DNA of 17,123 nt from Candidatus Falkowiibacteriota bacterium (lineage in GTDB: Bacteria; Patescibacteriota; Patescibacteriia; Patescibacteriales; GWC2-42-12). The DNA is taken from the NCBI GenBank assembly GCA_016208065.1, contig JACQYU010000053.1, positions 1-17,123 on the forward strand, in the 5' to 3' direction. Of the stretch, positions 12,660 to 17,123 are shown one piece after another. Every line of letters begins with the position of its first letter. The stretch's first letter is position 1. The translations under genes were made by a program, and so were the position numbers. The notes below the pieces were generated by a model, which ran no database searches, was not told where the DNA came from, and worked only from the letters and a program-made list of their open reading frames with translations.

Positions 12660-12665
12660 TATAAT
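12660..12665 (+). promoter_or_regulatory. -10 box for the radical SAM gene
   Basis: A consensus TATAAT ends 7 nt before the ATG at 12673. No strong -35 box is visible. The predicted transcript is leaderless, divergent from the tagA promoter within 72 bp. Confidence 0.5.
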
Positions 12666-12672
12666 TATATAC

Positions 12673-13701
12673 ATGCAAGAAGCTAAATTTTACAAAAAAT
12701 TAGATAATCTAACCGTAGTTTGCGAGCTTTGCCGCCACTTCTGCACCATAGCAGACCAACAAACCGGCATTTGCCAAGTTAGGAAAAATATAAACGGCGA
12801 ATTATTTTCATTGGTCTACGGTTATCCGGCGGCTTTAAACGTTGACCCGATTGAAAAAAAACCTTTGTTTCATTTTCAGCCCGGCAGTTTAAGTTATTCT
12901 TTAGGCACTTTAGGCTGCAATTTTAAATGCGCCAATTGCCAAAATTGGGATATTAGCCAAGCTAAAAATACAACCTCCCTTAATCTCCCCTTGTCAAGGG
13001 GGACATCCTTGGTAGAGCCGGAAAAAATCGTTAGCGAGGCCTTGATTAACGATTGCTCATCAATCTCTTATACTTATAACGAGCCGACCATATTCGCCGA
13101 ATACGCTTTGGAAATTATGAAGCTGGCGCGCGCTAAAAATTTAAAAAACGTCTGGGTTACCAACGGCTACATGAGCGACTCGTGCCTAGAGGCTATTTTG
13201 CCCTATCTTGACGCTGTTAACGTTGACCTGAAATCTTTTGACGAAAATTTTTATTTAAAAAATTGCCGCGCCAAACTGCGGCCGGTTTTAGAAAACCTTA
13301 AAACTTTAAAAAAATCCGGCGTGCACCTGGAAATTACCACTTTAATTATTCCCGGCCTGTCCGATGATTATGAAATGCTAAAATCTTTAGCTGAATTTAT
13401 AGTTAACGAGCTTGGCGACGATGTTCCCTGGCATCTTGCAAAATTCTCTCCGGCTGTTTCCTGGAAATTGAAAAAAGCTCCGCCAACCTCGGAAGAAAAA
13501 ATTTTTGAGGCTTGCGATATTGGAAAAAATGCCAGCTTGAAATATGTTTATGCCGGAAATATTCCAGGCGATGAGAGAGAAAATACTTACTGCCCGGCTT
13601 GCCATGAGCTGGCCATAAGCCGCTTCGGTTATGAAATAGAGAGATTTGACAATCATGGCCGCTGTGCTTATTGCGATAAAAATTTGGATATTTTTGAATA
13701 A
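12673..13701 (+). CDS. amrS: AmmeMemoRadiSam-system radical SAM enzyme
   Basis: The complete 342-residue protein belongs to the PflX-like AmrS family. It has an N-terminal Cys cluster CELCRHFCTIADQQTGIC (Cys17, 20, 24, 34) and the family segment DPIEKKPLFHFQPGSLSYS. The radical SAM CX3CX2C motif is GCNFKCANCQNW (Cys82, Cys86, Cys89), and SISYTYNEPTIF binds SAM. A C-terminal cysteine part (NTYCPACHEL...GRCAYC) probably holds a second metal or cluster. The usual partners, a MEMO-like dioxygenase and an AMMECR1 domain, are not in this window. The reaction of the family is not established to my knowledge. Residues about 99-113 look like translated repeat DNA and do not fit the family. Confidence 0.86.
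   Translation: MQEAKFYKKLDNLTVVCELCRHFCTIADQQTGICQVRKNINGELFSLVYGYPAALNVDPIEKKPLFHFQPGSLSYSLGTLGCNFKCANCQNWDISQAKNTTSLNLPLSRGTSLVEPEKIVSEALINDCSSISYTYNEPTIFAEYALEIMKLARAKNLKNVWVTNGYMSDSCLEAILPYLDAVNVDLKSFDENFYLKNCRAKLRPVLENLKTLKKSGVHLEITTLIIPGLSDDYEMLKSLAEFIVNELGDDVPWHLAKFSPAVSWKLKKAPPTSEEKIFEACDIGKNASLKYVYAGNIPGDERENTYCPACHELAISRFGYEIERFDNHGRCAYCDKNLDIFE
12974..13005. repeat. Palindromic repeat inserted in frame in the radical SAM gene
   Basis: CCTCCCTTAATCTCCCCTTG followed by TCAAGGGGGACA contains the palindrome CCCCTTG-T-CAAGGGG (12987-13001). It is low in codon-like character and is translated as TTSLNLPLSRGTSL, next to the conserved CxxxCxxC region. I recognise the shape as a common dispersed bacterial repeat, from memory and not from a search. 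Confidence 0.5.
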
Positions 13702-13736
13702 AATTAGCCTTTTTGATAAATAAGCCGCTTAATTCC

Positions 13737-13765
13737 TTGACAAATAACTTCCATGGTTATATATT
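13737..13765 (+). promoter_or_regulatory. Sigma70-type promoter of clpB
   Basis: A perfect TTGACA (13737-13742), a 17-nt spacer and TATATT (13760-13765). The predicted start of transcription falls inside the CIRCE operator. Confidence 0.85.
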
Positions 13766-13769
13766 AAAA

Positions 13770-13796
13770 TTAGCACTCAAAGCCTTAGAGTGCTAA
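13770..13796 (+). promoter_or_regulatory. CIRCE operator (HrcA-binding site)
   Basis: TTAGCACTC (13770-13778), nine bases, GAGTGCTAA (13788-13796): a full match to the CIRCE consensus. It begins 4 nt after the -10 box, so bound HrcA would block initiation. It predicts that clpB is derepressed when HrcA loses activity on heat or protein stress. hrcA itself is not in the window. Confidence 0.95.
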
Positions 13797-13810
13797 ATTA
13801 AATAAATTTC

Positions 13811-13836
13811 TGTCATTGCGAGCGTAAGCAATAACA
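13811..13836 (+). repeat. Hairpin repeat, copy C, in the clpB leader
   Basis: TGTC, stem ATTGC (13815-13819), GAGCGTAA, stem GCAAT (13828-13832), AACA. The outer TGT also pairs with ACA. It is a minimal solo copy of the repeat found at 2767 and 2876, ending 10 bp before the clpB ATG. Confidence 0.65.
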
Positions 13837-13846
13837 ATAAAAATAT

Positions 13847-16474
13847 ATGTTTGACAAATTCACCCATAAATCCCAGGAAGCCATTATTAACGCGCAAATT
13901 ATCGCGCAAGATAACGGCCAGCAGCAAATTGAAGCTTTGCATTTGCTCGCTTCCCTGCTCGCTCAAAGCGAGAGTTTGATTAAGCCAATCCTTGAAAAAT
14001 TAGGCATTAATTTTAAGCAAATTGAAAAACAGACTAAAGAGACGATTGAAAAACTGCCGAAAATTTTAATTTCAGCTAGCGTCGGCACGGTCCAGGGCAC
14101 GGCCGAAGTGGCTATGATACTCGAACGCGCCAAAAAAGAAGCGGATAAAATCGGCGACGAATATATTTCCACCGAACATTTATTCTTATCTTTAATCGGC
14201 ATAAAATCAAGGGCGCAGGAAATATTGATTAGATCCGGAGTTGAATATATGGAAGTTTTAAAAATACTGGCGAAGCTTAGAGGCGCGCAGACTATTACCG
14301 ATCCGGAGCCGGAATCAAAATTTAGGGTTTTAGAAAAATACGCCATTAATTTAACCGAATTGGCGCGAAATGAAAAGCTTGATCCGGTCATCGGCCGCGA
14401 CGAAGAAATCAGGCGCATTATGCAAGTCCTGTCCCGGCGTACAAAAAACAATCCGGTTTTAATCGGCGAAGCCGGCACGGGCAAAACCGCGATTATTGAA
14501 GGCCTGGCCCAAAGGATTGTCGCCGGCGACGTGCCGGAAACTTTAAAAGGCAAGGAATTAATCTCGCTTGACCTTGGCGCTTTAGTGGCCGGCTCTAAAT
14601 TCAGAGGCGAATTTGAAGACCGCTTAAAAGCCGTTTTAAAAGAAATTAAGGCCCAAGGGGGCAATATTATCCTCTTTATAGACGAACTCCACACCTTAGT
14701 GGGCGCAGGGGCTTCTGAAGGCTCTATGGACGCTTCTAACATGCTAAAACCGGCTTTAGCGCGCGGAGAATTAAAAGCCGTGGGCGCCACGACTACCCGC
14801 GAATACCAAAAATATATTGAAAAAGACGCGGCTTTAGAAAGGCGCTTTCAGCCGATTTACGTTAGCGAACCTTCGATTGAAGACACTATTGCCATTTTAC
14901 GGGGCATTAAAGAAAAATATGAGGTGCATCATGGCGTACGGATTACCGACGACGCTTTAATCGCCGCGGCCAAATTATCTTCCCGCTATATTACCGATCG
15001 ATTTCTGCCGGATAAAGCCGTGGATTTGGTTGACGAAGCCACTTCGGCCTTGCGCATGGAGATAGATTCTTCGCCGGATGAATTAGACGCTTTAAAGCGG
15101 GAAATAAAACGGCTGGAGATTGAAAAAGCCGGCTTAACCAAAGAAAATAAAGAAACCGTAAAATTAAAAGAGATAAATAAAAAACTGGCGGCTCTTAAAG
15201 AAAAAGCCAACCAGCTGGAACTGCATTGGCATAATGAAAAAAATATCATCGCTAAAATCAGATTGTCTAAAAAACAAATTGACGAATTTAAAATAGAAGC
15301 GGAAATTATTGAGCGCCGCGGCGATGATTTAGCCAAAGTGGCGGAAATATTATATTCAAAAATTCCCGCGCTACTCGAAGAAGTAAAAAAACAGGAAGCC
15401 GAACTAGTAAAAATCCAAAGCGCGGGCCAAAGGATTTTAAAAGAAGAAGTTGACGAGGAAGATATCGCTAAAGTCGTAGCGCGCTGGACCGGCATACCGG
15501 TTTCCAAAATGCTGGAATCGGAAATAAAAAAATTAGCCAAAGCCGAAGAGGTTTTAAATAAAAGGGTTATCGGCCAGGACCAAGCCATTAAATCGGTAGC
15601 TAACGCGATTAGGCGCTCTCGAGCCGGCATCAGCGAAGAAAAAAAACCAATCGGCTCGTTTATGTTTGTGGGCCCGACCGGCGTGGGCAAAACCGAACTG
15701 GCCAAAGCTTTGGCCGAATTTATGTTTAACGACGAGAACGCTTTAGTAAGATTGGACATGAGCGAATTTATGGAAAAACATTCGGTCGCGAAAATAATCG
15801 GCTCCCCGCCCGGCTATGTCGGTCATGATGAAGGCGGCCAATTAACCGATAAAATCAGGCGCCGGCCGTATAGCGTGGTTTTATTTGACGAAATTGAAAA
15901 AGCCCATCCGGAAGTCTTTAACATACTACTCCAAATTTTAGACGACGGCCGCTTAACCGATTCTAAGGGCCGGATAGTTAATTTTAAAAATGCCATCATT
16001 ATCATGACTTCTAATTTAGGCAACGAGGTCATTAAAGAATACTCCATCGGTTTTGCCGACACGACAGACGTAAAAAAAGCCGCCAGCTTGCGCACGGATG
16101 AGATGAAAGAAAAAATTGACAACATCTTAAAAGAGCATTTTAAGCTGGAATTCTTAAACCGCATTGACGAAATCGTAATATTCAAAAGCTTAAATAAAGA
16201 AGTTTTGTCTAAAATCGTTGATCTTGAACTGGCTAAGGTTGAAAAGCGGCTTAAAAATAAAGAAATTAACATTAAAATCGGCTTGAAAGTCAAGAAAATG
16301 CTGGCGGAAAAAGGCTTTGACACGACCTACGGCGCCCGGCCGCTAAAAAGGGTTATCCAGAATATGATCTTAGACGAGCTGGCTTTAGAAATTATTGAGG
16401 GCAAAATCAAGCAAGGCAATAAAGTGGAAATTGACTTGGGCTTAAAAGACAAGATATTAATGACCGTGAAATAA
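13847..16474 (+). CDS. clpB: ATP-dependent disaggregase ClpB (HSP100)
   Basis: The complete 875-residue protein is a ring-forming AAA+ chaperone that threads aggregated proteins through its pore, usually with DnaK. It opens with the Clp N domain ([20 protein letters not shown]...). AAA-1 has Walker A GEAGTGKT at 207-214 and Walker [15 protein letters not shown] long coiled-coil middle domain (about 400-530) distinguishes ClpB from ClpA. AAA-2 has GPTGVGKT at 609-616, Walker [15 protein letters not shown] and the pore loop [13 protein letters not shown]. The sensor-2 part is [13 protein letters not shown]. No IGF/L ClpP-docking loop was noticed, consistent with disaggregation rather than proteolysis. 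It is transcribed alone from a CIRCE-controlled promoter. No Shine-Dalgarno sequence precedes the ATG. Confidence 0.95.
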   Translation: MFDKFTHKSQEAIINAQIIAQDNGQQQIEALHLLASLLAQSESLIKPILEKLGINFKQIEKQTKETIEKLPKILISASVGTVQGTAEVAMILERAKKEADKIGDEYISTEHLFLSLIGIKSRAQEILIRSGVEYMEVLKILAKLRGAQTITDPEPESKFRVLEKYAINLTELARNEKLDPVIGRDEEIRRIMQVLSRRTKNNPVLIGEAGTGKTAIIEGLAQRIVAGDVPETLKGKELISLDLGALVAGSKFRGEFEDRLKAVLKEIKAQGGNIILFIDELHTLVGAGASEGSMDASNMLKPALARGELKAVGATTTREYQKYIEKDAALERRFQPIYVSEPSIEDTIAILRGIKEKYEVHHGVRITDDALIAAAKLSSRYITDRFLPDKAVDLVDEATSALRMEIDSSPDELDALKREIKRLEIEKAGLTKENKETVKLKEINKKLAALKEKANQLELHWHNEKNIIAKIRLSKKQIDEFKIEAEIIERRGDDLAKVAEILYSKIPALLEEVKKQEAELVKIQSAGQRILKEEVDEEDIAKVVARWTGIPVSKMLESEIKKLAKAEEVLNKRVIGQDQAIKSVANAIRRSRAGISEEKKPIGSFMFVGPTGVGKTELAKALAEFMFNDENALVRLDMSEFMEKHSVAKIIGSPPGYVGHDEGGQLTDKIRRRPYSVVLFDEIEKAHPEVFNILLQILDDGRLTDSKGRIVNFKNAIIIMTSNLGNEVIKEYSIGFADTTDVKKAASLRTDEMKEKIDNILKEHFKLEFLNRIDEIVIFKSLNKEVLSKIVDLELAKVEKRLKNKEINIKIGLKVKKMLAEKGFDTTYGARPLKRVIQNMILDELALEIIEGKIKQGNKVEIDLGLKDKILMTVK

Positions 16475-16498
16475 ATTTAGCAATAACAGGAAAAAAAT

Positions 16499-16537
16499 AA
16501 GCTATGCCGGTGATATGTCACTGGCATAGCTTGTTTT
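16499..16537. terminator. Bidirectional rho-independent terminator
   Basis: AAGCTATGCCGGTGA and TCACTGGCATAGCTT form a 15-bp stem (one G-T pair) with a TATG loop (16499-16532). GTTTT follows on the plus strand, and an A-run at 16491-16497 serves as the T-tract for the minus strand. It separates clpB from the convergent gene. Confidence 0.9.
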
Positions 16538-16546
16538 AAAAAATGA

Positions 16547-17074
16547 TCATAGGGTTGCGTCGGCAAACCATTCGTTAAAATGATACTCGCGAATGTTCTT
16601 TCGGTTGCGGCACTTACACCACCTTCTTTTGGCATTCGGCTCGGCGTAAGTAATTTTACTTTTTTTGAAAATATTTAACCGCGTGACGCCATGGAACTTT
16701 GGCCGGTAATCCCCTTCTTCCAGCTCCATATCTGGTTCCATGTCTTCATCTTCGTTGACCAAAGCAAGATAATCGCCATTTGCGTTTTTTCCTCGGCTAT
16801 TAAGAAAACCAATAACCAGCTCTTCGGTAAGATCATCCAGCCAAACCTGTAATTCTTCTCTTTCTTGATCGTAGCCGAATTCCGTGGGCGCGATATCGGC
16901 CAGGTTATGATTCATAGCATCAAAGAGGTCAAGTACCGGCTGACCATCCAGCCCGGTAATTAATTCTTTGGATTGCTCATCAATATTCAAAATAAACCTT
17001 GACCTATGAGCAACGCTTGTGTCAAATAAGGGCCTAAAGTAACCAACACTTTTAGATTTTTGATGCTCCAACAT
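16547..17074 (-). CDS. Hypothetical protein with acidic centre and basic Cys-containing C-terminus
   Basis: The 175-residue protein resembles no family I know. It starts MLEHQKSKSVGYFRPLFDTS. The middle has a helical acidic part (EREELQVWLDDLTEELVIGF), and a very acidic run NEDEDMEPDMELEEGD lies near residues 107-122. The last 35 residues are basic and aromatic with RRWCKCRNRK and YHFNEWF. There is no signal peptide or membrane segment. The CKC pair is too small for a zinc site alone. A strong Shine-Dalgarno (GAAAGGGG) 7 nt before the ATG is unique in this window. The gene may be acquired, or belong to a differently regulated class. Function unknown. Confidence 0.72.
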   Translation of the reverse strand: MLEHQKSKSVGYFRPLFDTSVAHRSRFILNIDEQSKELITGLDGQPVLDLFDAMNHNLADIAPTEFGYDQEREELQVWLDDLTEELVIGFLNSRGKNANGDYLALVNEDEDMEPDMELEEGDYRPKFHGVTRLNIFKKSKITYAEPNAKRRWCKCRNRKNIREYHFNEWFADATL

Positions 17075-17081
17075 TTTTTAA

Positions 17082-17089
17082 CCCCTTTC
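17082..17089 (-). promoter_or_regulatory. Shine-Dalgarno sequence of the last gene
   Basis: GAAAGGGG on the minus strand, 7 nt before the ATG at 17074. It fixes this start codon and is the only clear ribosome binding site I find in the window. Confidence 0.65.
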
Positions 17090-17123
17090 ATGATAAAAAT
17101 TGTCAAAAAGCCAACCCTCCTGC

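Noticed and set aside
13963..15759. Two long minus-strand open frames (275 and 257 codons) opposite clpB
   Set aside because: They are antisense to conserved AAA domains, are rich in Ser/Leu/Ile as expected of a reverse complement, and match no family.
17089..17123. Promoter or leader peptide upstream of the last gene (TTGACA at 17106-17101, GCAGGAGGG at the window edge, ATG at 17091)
   Set aside because: No -10 box lies at 16-18 nt from TTGACA, and the purine run is too far (about 23 nt) from the ATG. The window ends before this can be judged.
1..17123. UGA recoding as in Gracilibacteria or Absconditabacteria
   Set aside because: TGA ends the complete aminotransferase gene at the expected place, and intact genes contain no internal TGA.
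1..17123. CRISPR arrays, tRNA or rRNA genes
   Set aside because: I saw no regularly spaced direct repeats and no cloverleaf-like or rRNA-like segments on either strand.

Overview
The window most likely comes from a member of the Candidate Phyla Radiation (Patescibacteria, Parcubacteria-like). This is inferred from protein style and gene content, not from a marker tree. The coding DNA is AT-rich with GCC/GGC-rich codons. The standard genetic code is used, and TGA ends the aminotransferase gene. Almost no start codon has a Shine-Dalgarno sequence, and several -10 boxes lie only 6-7 nt before the start codon.

Layout. Positions 1-7279 are read on the plus strand: the 3' part of greA, lysS (broken), a GIY-YIG nuclease gene inside an inverted-repeat unit, a cytidylyltransferase-like gene, a palindromic MITE-like element, a deoxyribosyltransferase-like gene, serS (broken), a class I/II aminotransferase, a catalytically degenerate Mur-ligase-like protein, ftsQ (broken) and a 46-residue membrane peptide. 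Positions 7425-12600 form a closely packed minus-strand cluster, read from tagA-like glycosyltransferase through NUDIX hydrolase, ParB-like protein, gltX (broken), an M23 peptidase with a coiled coil, a SprT-like zinc protein and a 50-codon ORF. Divergent from it is an AmmeMemoRadiSam-type radical SAM gene. Next comes clpB under a textbook sigma70 promoter with a perfect CIRCE operator. A bidirectional terminator separates clpB from an unrecognised minus-strand gene that, unlike its neighbours, has a strong Shine-Dalgarno sequence.

How it fits together. Most genes are housekeeping: translation (three aminoacyl-tRNA synthetases), transcription fidelity (GreA), envelope and division (Mur-like, FtsQ, M23, GT26) and heat stress (ClpB under probable HrcA control).

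Two things stand out. First, there is a family of hairpin repeats with an invariant TGTC head and a 5-bp stem that differs between subfamilies by paired changes (ATCCC/GGGAT versus ATTGC/GCAAT). Two inverted copies flank the GIY-YIG gene with perfect 11-bp terminal inverted repeats. Two others build a 171-bp palindromic element that supplies the last 25 codons of a neighbouring gene. A fifth lies in the clpB leader. This looks like a small mobile system in which a GIY-YIG nuclease may act on hairpin repeats. Second, four core genes (lysS, serS, ftsQ, gltX) each lack an internal segment with a frame change at the junction. That is either an assembly artefact or striking gene decay, and it needs read-level checking.
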